64,000 nucleotides of DNA from Haemonchus contortus (lineage: Eukaryota; Nematoda; Chromadorea; Rhabditida; Trichostrongylidae), in the NCBI GenBank assembly GCA_000469685.2, contig LS997562.1, forward strand, positions 24,823,681 through 24,887,680. The letters are read 5' to 3'. The notes beneath the pieces are model-generated. The model saw only the letters and a list, made by a program, of their open reading frames with translations, did not search any database and had not been told where the DNA came from. Positions 56,501 through 62,000 of the stretch are shown piece after piece (position 1 is the stretch's first letter; every line of letters begins with the position of its first letter). A program made the position numbers and the translations under genes.

Positions 56501-57296
56501 ACGTATTTTCGAAGGCCAGAGAGGGCTGAAAACGTCACCCTGCATTGGCTCACGATCTTTCATTTCGAACTCGAGCGACGTAACCAACACAGCAACAAGT
56601 CTCATGGGGTTTTGTCTTGCACTGGTTGGGACCCTCCAAGCTGCTGCTAGATTCTACGCGTGACTACGCAATCGAGGCCTTTGTGAAGGATTCGACTAAG
56701 AGAAACTCTGGAAAGAAAAATGGAAAGGGTCCTTCGCGCCCGTTGTACTGCTGATATTGGGCACAATACAGTATTCTTCATTGTTCGCATCCTATTGACC
56801 CTTTTACCGTGTGGACAATAGGATTTGAAAAATGAAAAATATTCAAAACGGAGGGTCGGAGTATCATGAACGAAAAAAACCAAAAAAAATCATCTCAAGT
56901 GAAAATCGGACGAATTTTTTCACAAAAAGATAACTATCCTATCACATGTCAAGCAAGTGTAGCTCTCAAATGGCAACAGAAACATAAGCACAGCAAGAAA
57001 CGCACAAAAACACAAATTTCGAAAACATAACTCAAATTAGAATCCGCTAGAGCTTGAAGTATTCTACTGAGATGGACTATGAGAGCATTTTTCTATTTAG
57101 GAAGGGAATCATTCTTACCTAAACGACTGTACACTGGCCCAACGCGATTTAGAAGGAGTTTGCTTGCGCCTAAGAACTGAATTTCACGAAAAGTTATCTT
57201 AGTACGGTTTCCTCCTTTAATGGATGACATTATACGAACCAAATCACTAACGCAAATCATAACTTGGCCACGAAGTATTTTGCTGATCACTATCAT
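936..57296 (-). CDS. Cellular RNA-dependent RNA polymerase (EGO-1/RRF-type), whole gene, at least 28 exons
   Basis: The family copies target RNA to make secondary small interfering RNAs in the RNAi and germline small-RNA pathways. I assembled the gene by following splice sites and codon phase on the minus strand. Exons in transcript order: 57282-57119, 55931-55807, 55014-54922, 50640-50508, 48688-48564, 46583-46446, 46375-46253, 44674-44600, 43180-43061, 42143-42043, 41992-41899, 31521-31450, 31376-31281, 23150-23038, 22442-22345, 22284-22113, 7523-7457, 7374-7301, 5712-5607, 5539-5391, 5308-5206, 5106-4980, 2580-2410, 2341-2195, 1813-1686, 1622-1515, 1304-1211, 1053-936. This gives about 1,080 residues; worm RdRPs are usually about 1,600. 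A mini-exon between 4980 and 2580, the C-terminus and perhaps the extreme N-terminus are missing. The start is uncertain: ATG at 57296, or an upstream exon. No stop codon was seen in the listed exons, so it looks functional. Confidence 0.9.
3330..3585 (+). repeat. Two minisatellite units of the Helentron-like family
   Basis: Two imperfect copies of the unit found at 11.1-11.6 kb and 14.4-15.3 kb (CTACCAAATTTGAACG, then GTCCACGGxGACAG). They lie in the RdRP intron 2581-4979. Nothing clear was seen between about 2600 and 3300, apart from a GC-rich stem near 3057-3115 that also appears near 9680 and 10660. Confidence 0.5.
4448..4650 (+). pseudogene. RTE-type endonuclease fragment
   Basis: Reads [20 protein letters not shown] and [14 protein letters not shown], the end of the AP-endonuclease domain of RTE-1-like retrotransposons, with a stop soon after. 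No flanking retrotransposon sequence was recognised. It sits antisense in the RdRP intron. Confidence 0.75.
4980..5712 (-). CDS. RdRP exons 19-22
   Basis: Exons 5712-5607, 5539-5391, 5308-5206 and 5106-4980. Motifs: FSDGVGMIS (FxDGVGxIS), [22 protein letters not shown] across a phase-2 junction, LEVVKHSS and [11 protein letters not shown]. Introns are 67, 82 and 99 nt. The 99-nt intron begins GCAAGC rather than GT and ends TTTCAG, and is open in all frames relevant to the gene, so reading through it adds 33 residues. Exon 22 ([12 protein letters not shown]) ends in phase 1 at GTACGC. The next found exon also fits phase 1, but about 15-18 conserved residues are absent, so a mini-exon is expected in the following intron. 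Confidence 0.93.
5890..7267 (+). mobile_element. Mariner (DD34D) element, decayed, in RdRP intron
   Basis: Ends TTAGGTTGATC (5890) and GATTAACCTAA (7267), the latter followed by TA. The transposase is broken but traceable: [39 protein letters not shown] (second catalytic D), NIAPSDYLL (third D) and [13 protein letters not shown] foldback MITE interrupts it at 6299-6568; without this the element is about 1.1 kb. Several frameshifts and stops. Confidence 0.8.
6299..6568. repeat. Foldback MITE, GCTGCTTTCATAGTCC family (copy 1)
   Basis: 270 bp, almost wholly self-complementary, with ends GCTGCTTTCATAGTCCGCC and GGCTTATGAAAGCAGT. Flanked by CTATG and CTATC, a likely 5-bp target duplication with one change. 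Its centre carries CCTTCGAAGGG. It splits the mariner transposase frame. Confidence 0.8.
7301..7523 (-). CDS. RdRP exons 17-18
   Basis: Exons 7523-7457 and 7374-7301, with an 82-nt intron. Exon 17 completes the arginine codon left by exon 16 and reads [15 protein letters not shown], the MARxGQCFTQS motif of RdRPs. Exon 18 carries YIGYDFTGG and ends with two bases (GG) that are completed by the first base of exon 19. These two exons stand alone between the 14.6-kb intron and a 1.6-kb intron occupied by a mariner (5890-7267). They are too short to appear as long open frames. Confidence 0.92.
8569..9265 (+). mobile_element. Mariner N-terminal half, 3' truncated
   Basis: Starts TTAGGTTGAGTCATAAGTCC after a TA. 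The transposase N-terminal DNA-binding region is readable ([20 protein letters not shown], then RPGLS), followed by a decayed linker and [14 protein letters not shown]. The catalytic domain and right end are not seen; similarity fades near 9265. Confidence 0.7.
9444..11698 (+). mobile_element. Helentron-like non-autonomous repeat inside the mariner
   Basis: Begins ACCAGTTTTGCTACGCACGC, continuing into a TAAT loop and GTGC stem, and ends with CAGA units followed by GCGCTTTATATAAAGTAAGG. It contains two diverged copies of a roughly 150-bp block (near 10000-10140 and 10840-10980) and a 145-bp minisatellite. Removing it rejoins the mariner. The class (Helitron2/Helentron-type) is inferred from a 5' hairpin, an internal microsatellite and a 3' hairpin. 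Confidence 0.65.
11062..11640 (+). repeat. 145-bp minisatellite, four units
   Basis: The anchor CCCCTGTGG falls at 11091, about 11236, 11381 and 11526, an exact 145-base spacing. Each unit contains CACCATATGTGTT, CTGCCGCCTGTGCTCC, AACGTCCTAGGTCCACGGG and a GTTATGAATTTTCGCCGAAA tract. Confidence 0.85.
13140..14030 (+). repeat. Minisatellite of about 125 bp, six to seven units
   Basis: Units carry AGTGCCAACCACGCCCAC, GGATTTGACCACATTTG, TTTTTTGCCGCATCC and GGAACGTTTCTGAACAG. Anchors fall near 13351, 13475, 13604, 13752 and 13878. Related units occur at 25.2-25.7 kb and 39.08-39.38 kb on the other strand. Confidence 0.8.
14441..15310 (+). repeat. Minisatellite of about 127 bp, seven units
   Basis: GTGxGCGGAG anchors fall near 14447, 14572, 14701, 14828, 14954, 15082 and 15210. 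The unit is a shorter relative of the 145-bp unit at 11.1 kb and carries CTACCAAGTTTGAACTTTCT and GTCCATGGGGACGGGAG. Confidence 0.85.
15786..15845 (+). repeat. (CAGA)n microsatellite
   Basis: About 15 CAGA units with a few changes, immediately before the element's terminal GCGCTTTATAG hairpin. Confidence 0.95.
17950..19523 (+). mobile_element. Tc1-like transposon with IR/DR ends inside reverse transcriptase
   Basis: Outer ends TGCGTTTCATAATTATAAGG (17950) and CCGTATAATTATGAAACGCA (19523). Each end has a second internal copy of the motif (about 18127 and 19313-19340), giving two direct repeats per arm about 180-200 bp apart. Cutting it out rejoins the retrotransposon (CPNDWT to NKPVIYFDF). 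Confidence 0.85.
18251..19201 (+). pseudogene. Tc1-like transposase pseudogene
   Basis: Starts [12 protein letters not shown]. Readable blocks: [44 protein letters not shown] (catalytic D of QQDN changed to E) and [13 protein letters not shown] with the final catalytic E. At least three frame changes and several stops. Confidence 0.85.
21562..21830. repeat. Flank shared with the mariner cluster at 35.8-36.9 kb
   Basis: TATGTTTCAGCGCCTTCTAA and the next 240 bases match 35756-35778 plus 36695-36900. Both copies abut the same mariner right end. Its nature is unknown; it may be part of an older mariner since the second copy ends in a mariner terminus. Confidence 0.7.
22113..23150 (-). CDS. RdRP exons 14-16
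   Basis: Exons 23150-23038, 22442-22345 and 22284-22113. Motifs in order: [30 protein letters not shown] (spanning a phase-2 junction), [16 protein letters not shown] and ARLQLGRF, all diagnostic of the entry to the RdRP domain (Pfam PF05183). The intron between exons 15 and 16 is 60 nt and could be read through in frame, so an open-frame search fuses them. Exon 16 ends in phase 2 at a weak GTTTGG donor; its partner lies 14.6 kb away at 7523. The 5' part of exon 14 with its acceptor is duplicated at 23174-23246. Confidence 0.93.
23101..23246 (-). repeat. 73-bp tandem duplication covering part of RdRP exon 14
   Basis: 23101-23173 and 23174-23246 differ at few positions. The duplicated part includes the branch/acceptor region and the first 50 or so exon bases. 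The upstream copy lacks a usable donor and has an in-frame stop, so it is probably ignored or acts as a decoy acceptor. Confidence 0.9.
23889..25170 (-). mobile_element. Second Tc1-like copy, minus strand
   Basis: Left end GCGTTGCATAAGTAAAGAAC with an internal GCACCGTTTCATAAGTATAAG copy at about 24060, the same IR/DR layout as at 17950. The transposase is decayed: [14 protein letters not shown] (N-terminus near 25165), [15 protein letters not shown] and [16 protein letters not shown]. The right arm is absent; a Helentron-like repeat begins there. Confidence 0.8.
25180..26275 (-). mobile_element. Helentron-like repeat, reverse orientation
   Basis: Ends at 26275 with the complement of ACCAGGCGGCTACGCACGC. 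Four units of the roughly 125-bp minisatellite lie at 25200-25640 and the 12.6-12.9 kb block recurs inverted at 25790-26200. The 3' (CAGA) end is missing. Confidence 0.65.
26405..27245. repeat. Foldback of two opposed tRNA-derived SINE-like heads
   Basis: Left arm (plus) has TAGCGCAATTGACAGG and GGTTCGAATCG; right arm (minus) has TAGCGCAGTTAGGAGG and GGTTCGAATAC, matching Pol III A and B boxes. Similarity between arms runs from 26405 to about 26690 and back from 27245 to about 26940, around a 250-bp centre. Both arms share GTGTCCTAAACGCTTGCAA and CTACAGCCCTCCTTCATG. Confidence 0.65.
27367..28249 (-). mobile_element. Mariner element, 883 bp, minus strand
   Basis: Ends TTAGGTTGAGTAAAAAGTTT and GACTTTTTACTCAACCTAA, each flanked by TA. 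Transposase pieces: [44 protein letters not shown] and [20 protein letters not shown]. The N-terminus is missing and frameshifts are present. Confidence 0.85.
28250..31190. repeat. 2.9-kb palindrome bounded by AT repeats
   Basis: Arms run 28279-29690 and 29770-31180 around a centre near 29,730. Outer ends are ACAGTACTTGCCGTAAGAAC and its complement, next to (AT)n tracts. Each arm contains two same-direction copies of a block of about 330 bp (28664 and 29383 in the left arm), so an inner foldback appears to sit at the centre of a related outer one. Both arms can encode the same 109-residue open frame (30285-30614 and its mirror), but no family is recognised. Confidence 0.9.
31281..31521 (-). 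CDS. RdRP exons 12-13
   Basis: Exons 31521-31450 and 31376-31281, both phase 0 and separated by a 73-nt intron. They read [20 protein letters not shown] and [12 protein letters not shown]. The second ends RVRK at a GTCAGC donor. The next exon, 8.1 kb away at 23150, starts in phase 0 with LVITQTRV, which restores the conserved RVRK-...-TPTR order of RdRPs. This join across 8 kb of transposons is strong evidence that the distant blocks are one gene. A further small exon between exon 11 and exon 12 cannot be excluded. Confidence 0.85.
31644..31894. repeat. Foldback MITE, GCTGCTTTCATAGTCC family (copy 2)
   Basis: 251 bp. Ends GCATCTTTCATAGTCCACGA and TCGTGGACTATGAAAGCAGC, flanked by GATTG and CATTG. 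The interior is built of CGACCAGTCGCGCGACTGG-like palindromes. Confidence 0.8.
33023..34579 (+). mobile_element. Tc-like DD34E transposon with IR/DR ends
   Basis: Ends TACAGTCGTGGTCCAAAGTT and AACTTTTGAACGCGACTGTA, flanked by TA. Inner repeats CAAAAGTTTGGAAACTC (33207) and GAGTTTCCAAACTTTTG (34382) give two motif copies per arm. Transposase: [14 protein letters not shown] (first D), [14 protein letters not shown] (second D) and [15 protein letters not shown], where the final catalytic E is G. Stops and frameshifts; inactive. Confidence 0.85.
34582..35755 (-). mobile_element. Mariner copy with internal foldback MITE
   Basis: TTAGGTGTGTGCATTAATTT at 34582 and ATGCACACACCTAA at 35755. The same family as 9370-21561, with the transposase on the minus strand and the C-terminal [15 protein letters not shown] near 34680. 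It shares its left TA with the Tc-like element. About 930 bp without the MITE. Confidence 0.85.
35497..35739. repeat. Foldback MITE, GCTGCTTTCATAGTCC family (copy 3)
   Basis: 243 bp with ends GCTGCTTTCATAGTCCGCAG and CTGCGGACTATGAAAGCAGC, flanked on both sides by an exact CAATG. Inserted in the mariner terminal region. The centre again has a CCTTCGAAGG core. Confidence 0.9.
35780..36694 (+). mobile_element. Mariner copy, plus strand, 915 bp
   Basis: Ends TTAGGTGTGTGCATTAATTT and AAATTAATGCACACACCTAA, each flanked by TA. Transposase pieces [20 protein letters not shown] and [18 protein letters not shown]. Placed 24 bp from the previous mariner in the opposite orientation. A further mariner terminus occurs at 36909-36936. 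Confidence 0.9.
39030..39524 (-). mobile_element. Helentron-like repeat, array member 1
   Basis: Ends at 39524 with the complement of the CACTTGGGGTACGCACGC start. Contains three decayed units of the roughly 125-bp minisatellite (TAACTCCGTTCAAAAACGTT). Confidence 0.55.
39527..40520 (-). mobile_element. Helentron-like repeat, array member 2
   Basis: Its 3' end lies at 39527-39555 (TATATAATGCGCTGTGTCTG, the complement of CAGACACAGCGC). Contains related CATAACTCTTGTCCC units. A GT-rich microsatellite (GTATAT/GTGTAT) lies at 40060-40180. Confidence 0.5.
40525..41682 (-). mobile_element. Helentron-like repeat, array member 3
   Basis: Its 3' end, TATATATAAGGTGCTCGCG then GTCTGTCTGTCTG, is at 40530-40558 and its 5' end, the complement of ACACCAGTTGGGCTATGCAC, is at about 41682. 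Contains minisatellite units and a block shared with 9.44-11.7 kb (near 41225-41340). An (AT)n tract lies at 41068-41118. Confidence 0.65.
41899..43180 (-). CDS. RdRP exons 9-11
   Basis: Exons 43180-43061, 42143-42043 and 41992-41899. The join of exons 10 and 11 restores an arginine codon and gives [20 protein letters not shown], the YAL-alpha-LxSRG-VKDQ signature that precedes the RdRP core. The intron between exons 10 and 11 is 50 nt. The 917-nt intron between 9 and 10 carries a TTAA-flanked MITE (42457-42975). Exon 11 ends in phase 0 before a 10.4-kb intron. Confidence 0.85.
42457..42975. repeat. TTAA-flanked MITE (copy 1)
   Basis: 519 bp with ends AGGCACAGTTCA and TGAACTGTGCCT. The right flank is TTAA, the left CTAA. 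Lies in an RdRP intron. No coding capacity was seen. Confidence 0.7.
43380..43958 (-). mobile_element. Internally deleted mariner (copy 1)
   Basis: Ends TGAGGTTGATGCATAATTAT and ATAATTATGCATCAACCTAA, with flanking TA. The minus strand encodes an N-terminal helix-turn-helix remnant ([20 protein letters not shown]) joined to a C-terminal remnant (DQNFFAFGI...[10 protein letters not shown]); the catalytic middle is gone. Confidence 0.85.
44600..46583 (-). CDS. RdRP exons 6-8
   Basis: Exons 46583-46446, 46375-46253 and 44674-44600, all phase 0. They carry [44 protein letters not shown] and [17 protein letters not shown]. The RW-R-RGR, AIADSP and SRLR-R--SIEF pattern is typical of the region upstream of the catalytic domain in worm RdRPs. 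The intron between exons 6 and 7 is 70 nt; that between 7 and 8 is 1.6 kb and holds a non-LTR retrotransposon fragment in the opposite orientation (44905-46040). An open phase-0 stretch at 44342-44568 could be a further small exon, but no donor is convincing. Confidence 0.8.
44905..46040 (+). pseudogene. Non-LTR reverse transcriptase fragment (copy 1)
   Basis: Reads [50 protein letters not shown] (the catalytic ADD box), [19 protein letters not shown] and [19 protein letters not shown]. Same family as 51330-53340, a different lineage from the RTE copy at 32.7 kb. Broken in several places. Confidence 0.8.
46811..47384 (-). mobile_element. Internally deleted mariner (copy 2)
   Basis: 574 bp, ends TTAGGTTGATGCATAATTAT and ATAATTATTCATCAACCTAA, each flanked by TA. 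The same N-terminal/C-terminal join as copy 1 ([20 protein letters not shown], then [20 protein letters not shown]). Confidence 0.88.
47790..48003 (-). repeat. tRNA-derived SINE, minus strand
   Basis: Pol III A box TAGCGTGAGGATG and B box GGTTCGAATCAC about 57 nt apart, followed by a body (TTGGTGCCAGACTTGTCATG, GGAGGGTAAA) that resembles the SINE at 63.0 kb. Confidence 0.6.
48564..50640 (-). CDS. RdRP exons 4-5
   Basis: Exons 50640-50508 and 48688-48564. Exon 4 starts after a CTCAG acceptor and carries [17 protein letters not shown], then ends at GTAAGT after the first base of a codon. Exon 5 opens with the two bases that complete it and ends at GTGAGT in phase 0. The alternating hydrophobic pattern fits the beta-rich N-terminal part of nematode RdRPs, but that is inference. 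The 1.8-kb intron between them contains a TTAA-flanked MITE (49636-50123) and a possible fragment of a third copy near 49.5 kb. Confidence 0.65.
49636..50123. repeat. TTAA-flanked MITE (copy 2)
   Basis: 488 bp with ends AGGCACAGTTTA and GGGCTGTGTCT, flanked by TTAA on both sides. Shares CTCGTCCAAC and other interior blocks with copy 1. A lone right end (GTGAACTGTGCCTTCAA) at about 49492-49508 marks a third copy. Confidence 0.75.
51330..53340 (+). pseudogene. Non-LTR reverse transcriptase fragment (copy 2)
   Basis: From [16 protein letters not shown], through [56 protein letters not shown] and FLDLEGAF to [15 protein letters not shown] and a lysine/arginine-rich end. Decayed by stops. Antisense in the RdRP intron 50641-54921. 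Confidence 0.8.
53341..54921. other. RdRP intron portion without recognised features
   Basis: AT-rich. A plus-strand open stretch at 53462-53587 has a good acceptor and a GTACGT donor, but no partner exons or family were found. Confidence 0.5.
54922..57282 (-). CDS. RdRP exons 1-3 (N-terminal region)
   Basis: Exons 57282-57119, 55931-55807 and 55014-54922. The first includes the stretch [20 protein letters not shown] and ends at a GTAAGA donor after one base of a codon; the second begins with the two bases that complete it. The second ends at GTGAGA and the third at GTGGGT, both in phase 0. I do not recognise a domain here. Assignment to the RdRP rests on strand, order and phase continuity into exon 4. 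Exon 1 may begin at an acceptor at 57283 or at an in-frame ATG at 57296; I could not decide. A 68-bp foldback MITE lies in the intron between exons 2 and 3. The 1.2-kb first intron holds nothing I recognise. Confidence 0.6.
55177..55244. repeat. Foldback MITE, GCTGCTTTCATAGTCC family (copy 4, 68 bp)
   Basis: Ends GCTGCTTTCATAGTCCACGA and TCGTGGACTATGAAAGATGC, flanked by CACTG and CACTC. The interior is a single GACCAGTCGCGCGACTGGTC palindrome. Confidence 0.85.
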
Positions 57297-57344
57297 ATCC
57301 CATTATCACATCGTTTCTTCCGTTACATCGATTCTCATTGTAAG

Positions 57345-57788
57345 CGATGCTGTGTAAGCTAGACGGTGGTTAGACGACATTCATGACTCACTATTTCGGG
57401 GCGGAGCGAGGAAGATGGAAGCTGTCGAGGAGTCGGCCCACGACTTGACCGAAAGACGGTCGCCTTTGTACAGTTCTCTCACATCTTGGGGCGGAGCGAG
57501 GAAGATGGAAGCTGTCGAGGAGTCGGCACAAGACTTGACAGAAGGACGGCCGCCTTTGTACAGTTCTCTCACATCTTGGGGCGGAGCGAGGAAGATGGAA
57601 GCTGTCGAGGAGTCGGAGAGAAGAAGATGAACTGAGATCCAAGATGTGAGAGAACTGTACAAAGGCGATTGTCCTTCGGTCAAGTCTTGGGCCAACTCCT
57701 CGACAGCTTCCATCTTCCTCGCTCCGCCCCGAAATGGTCAGATGAGTCATGACCATCGCCTAACTACCGTATAGCTTACACAGCATCA
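57345..57788. repeat. Hairpin element with 90-bp tandem units
   Basis: Outer arms ATGCTGTGTAAGCTA (57345) and TAGCTTACACAGCAT (57788). The left arm has the unit GGGGCGGAGCGAGGAAGATG at 57399, 57489 and 57579; the right arm has one inverted unit (57632-57730). Because 90 is a multiple of three, it is open in several frames on both strands. Confidence 0.85.
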
Positions 57789-59019
57789 CATACATCATTT
57801 TTCTTCTGACTGAGAGCTATTTGAAACTCATAATACGATCCAGAGATGCAGAATCCGGAAATAGGTTTGTGAGTTCACGTACCAAACAAAGATTTCTACC
57901 AACAGGAAGAAATAAAGAATAATGAGATGTATGAGCGCAGAAAGCCTCTGCTTAGTGAAGACCTACGAACAACGTAATGATTACCAGAAGCCAAAAGTCG
58001 GAGCCTCAACTGGAGAGATGCCACCCAGATGTTCCTTCGAGTGAGAAATATGTGCTAGGTCACCTCGGTTAGGAGCACAGTTATATAAGGAGTGCAAAAG
58101 TCATATGTAGTACAAATAGGCGACGTTTTTAAACAAATATTGGCAGTTATCAACGCTGGTAACAATTATTTACTTCGTATGCGAGAACGAATGATTATAT
58201 CTACGGCAATTACTATCAGCTAATATACTTCGCTATAGGGCCGTTACTTGAAATGAGCAAAAAATAGAACCACTTTTTAATAGAGACTTCGAGCAACACT
58301 TCTCCTTCGCGAGTCTTCAGCACCTTCTGCTCTGCAGAGATGAGATATGATTTGGCTCAAGGACACTCTGAAATTTTCTGCAACCGTGAAACAATGAAAA
58401 AATTGGATTATCATCATCGCAACACAACGAGGCTTTCGATAAACAATTCTCACGTAATTCACTAAGATAGCTGTGCGTAGTTATTTCATGTATTCTGGCG
58501 GCCCAGACTAGATAACCACAAGAATCAAACAATTGAGAATTTTTATTACCCTTTTTAGTACTGAAAAAATGAGCATATCAAAGACAAGCTGTTTCATACA
58601 TTTAAGGCGAGCTCAGACATATGCCTGTGACTTTTAAATGACAAATATTCATTTGATATTCAGGACCGTCAAGATGTTACGAGAGAGAATGCCACAAAAC
58701 GATTAGTTGTCGGTGACTTTTAAAGAACAAAGGACAAATCCCAATTGATATTCATAGAACCGTCAAAGTGTTACGAGAGAGAATGCCACAAAACGGTCAA
58801 CCCTCCCAAAAAATGTGAGCAACAGTTTCCTGCACAAGTAATTGCAACCAAGCGACAAGAGCCAAGTTACAGAGGACCGGTAAGAAGATGAACAACGCGT
58901 TTAAGGAAAGCAAAGCACAAGTTAATAAGGTATCACGTAAGCACCAATATCATCAATATCAGACAAACGCAGAGAGGCCTCGCCCCGCTAAAGCTAACCT
59001 ATGCCTCTAAATGACCTTC
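57789..59019. other. Region between the CSRNP and RdRP genes
   Basis: No TE recognised. A 60-bp direct duplication (GAATGCCACAAAACG with a GACTTTTAAA block) lies near 58625-58800. N-terminal RdRP exons or its promoter would be expected here; an open stretch at 58270-58400 (minus) was not joined. Confidence 0.45.
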
Positions 59020-62000
59020 TCAAACTTGAGGAGAGGATTTGATTTCGCTCTCAGCCACATTTGAATTGCTATCTGCCGCGAGTTCCACTCGTAAACTTCT
59101 GAATACACAACTGAACAAAATGAATCGCCGAAATTAGCAGTAGAAACAAAAACAAAACAGATCTCAACTAACCGCTTGTGCTTAGCCCTCTTGTAAACGG
59201 GCGTTACAGGAAATCGCCGAGTCGGTGGATCATCCATAACCTCTAAGCAGCCCTGCTGATGATAGTCCTTATCATTATTTGCGGGAGTTTTCTGCAATAG
59301 AGCTTAACACATATTAGCATGTAACTCGAAATAAATTCTTCTAAGGCATGGAGTGCTACTGCACCTTTTCCTGTGGAGGGCATATTCGAGTAGCAGATTG
59401 TGGTTCCCCCTCAGAATTGAAACGTATTCGTTGCGGAGAGTCGTACAGTCCCTGAAAAACGTTGACAGGATCCAATAGATCAGGTTGTGATTGGTTATTT
59501 ATATTCAAAACGATGGCTACGATAACTGCAACTGTTGACGGCAACGGACAGCAGAACTTTTGAGAACATTTCAAGAGAAAAACGATGGATGTAGGTGATG
59601 GATGCAGGATGACGTGGATGAGGAGACGGAGGGACGTTTCGTCAGAGCGATTGGACGTCTGTCCTTTTCCAGGAACTGTCGCCGTTGCTACGGCCTGCTG
59701 GTAAATTGTCCTTTATGATTATCCTCTCTATAGTACTCTCGTGCTTACTTTCGCCTCACTCCTTCGTTAAGAGCACAGTTCAGATAATTTCGGGGTATCT
59801 AGTTTTAGACGGATAATTAAAGTGACAGTCTAGAATAGTGAAGAAGTGGCGAAGAAACGTGTAACTCGGCGAACTCAGAGAACAATGAGGCCTCGAAAAA
59901 AGTGAAATCAGGGATTGGACGAGAATGTGATGACAGATGCTGCATGGAAGAGGTTTTTGGACGAGCTATTCGAATGTGCACGCCACTACATACAGCTGGT
60001 TGCAGTAAGCTGTCTGCGTGCAAGACGTGAGTCTCGGTGCGAAATGCTTTAGAACTCATCCGTCTTGGACTTGTGCGTCGGCTAAGCCGGCTTAGGTCAC
60101 TTATTACGACCTGTCCAGGCAGTTTCTCGACCCGACAGCGTCTTTTAGGCTATCTTCGGAGAGCACAGGTTTGTCGGAGAAAAAATCTGAAGAACCAATT
60201 TCACCATGAATTAAGCCTTTGAGCTGGATTATTAACCTCATTGTAGAAAGGACAGTGCGGTAATCAGTTAATCACATCCAACCCTCAAACAAAAAAGGAA
60301 TGCTACGGAGTAAGAAGTAGTATATTGCAATGGAAATTTCATGACATTAGGTAGTTGCGATATTACCACTTGTTCCGCGTGCTTCGTTCGTAAAATGGTC
60401 ATACGACAGTGATTCTTCACATTCGACGCATCGAATTCGATTCGACCTTCGGGGTTTCGGCAGCTGGACGAAGTGCACAAACAAGGATGAGAAGTGCCAG
60501 ACTCGTCAACACCATCAACCTAAATTTTGTAAGTTAGAAGTTAGCCTGAGCACGCGTAAAGCGCTATGCCTGTGTGTTCACATGTGCCTACATGCATATG
60601 TGCCTGTCACGGAAATCACGAAATTACCTATGGATAGGTGGAATCCGGAACGAGTGGACACCGTTCCAAAATTCACCATCCTAAGATTAACAGAGTACTC
60701 ATGAGCCGAATACAGTTTGCAAGAAGGACCCAAGCCCAAGATTGGCGCATAACTCTACATATTACCTTTACATACCTTTGATACAATCCCTATTTCATCG
60801 AGCTTCTAGCAAGTAAGCAGTGAAGATTTGAAAGGAACTAGTGAAAGGGTGTTTCCACAGAATCCTTACGATCTGACTAACACCGGAAAACACTTGGACA
60901 AATTTAACTTGAAATATTGGACCAGGAGATAAGTTGGAATACGCCGTAAGCACTTGGTGAAATCAGAAAGCTTATAACCTATAAATGAACATTTCATGTG
61001 AGTGTGACTCTGTCAAACGCCTTTACGAAGTCAAGCTAATGACATCGAGCAGGGCATACTACCCAGAGTTTTAATACAATCGTCAAGGAATTCAATCAAA
61101 CTTGTTTCAATAGACCGACCGAATCTAAACTATGTTGTTTGCAACAAAATAGCATGACTCAGCTTAAGACAACGATTTACATAATTTTTTGAAAATTTTC
61201 ATACATAAAACATCTCTATTTAAAAGTTTACCTGACAAACAATTCCCTCGATGGCACACTGACAAGTCTCTGGTTTACAAATGCCGTTCTCACACATACA
61301 TCCACACAACAAGCGCGATTGGCGAATCGATTCCAGACTTTCCACGCCTTCATCCTGAAATAAGAAATACGGTTGTACTGAATTTGAATGAAGTTTTCAG
61401 AAAACGTCAAAAGATAATAGGAGAGTTCAAATATTTTCGAACAAAAGCTTGAGAAAAACCTTTTGAACTTGAACTCCTGAGCGTTTCAACATCTTCATGC
61501 GAACTTTCCCTTCCAGCGTCGGTAGTTGATATGTTGTACAGCGTTCGTGTCCTTCAGGGTCGAAAAGAGAGTGGTCATCGAGTGATGGACCTTCCTTGAA
61601 TTTCAGAACATAACCACGATTTTTCAATTGTACCATGACATTAAAAACTCGCTAATCCAAAATGAATCAATTTAACAGAGACCGATGGTTTCTAGACCTT
61701 GCCAGACAGAAAAAGTTTTACCTCAATATCATGAGTGAGCGCCAATTCCGGACGCCGACCAAACCAGAGGGGAAATTGTCGTTCTGTGAAGTGCTTGTCT
61801 ACCATACCTGTATGCACTCAGGCTTGAATCTGATCAGCAACAGCTGGTTTAAAAAGGAAAAAATACTTAATGCTAGCTAGGAGAAGAAATGCATTCATAG
61901 GAGAAGCCGTGCAACCATGCTGTGAGGGAAAGCGTTTTATATTCTATGGATAGCATTACTGGGGAGTGAAGAGTGTTGGAGGAGAAATGCAACAGGAAAT

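Noticed and set aside
57391..57756. Repetitive proteins of about 110-120 codons on both strands
   Set aside because: Open only because the hairpin's repeat unit is 90 bp; no independent coding evidence.
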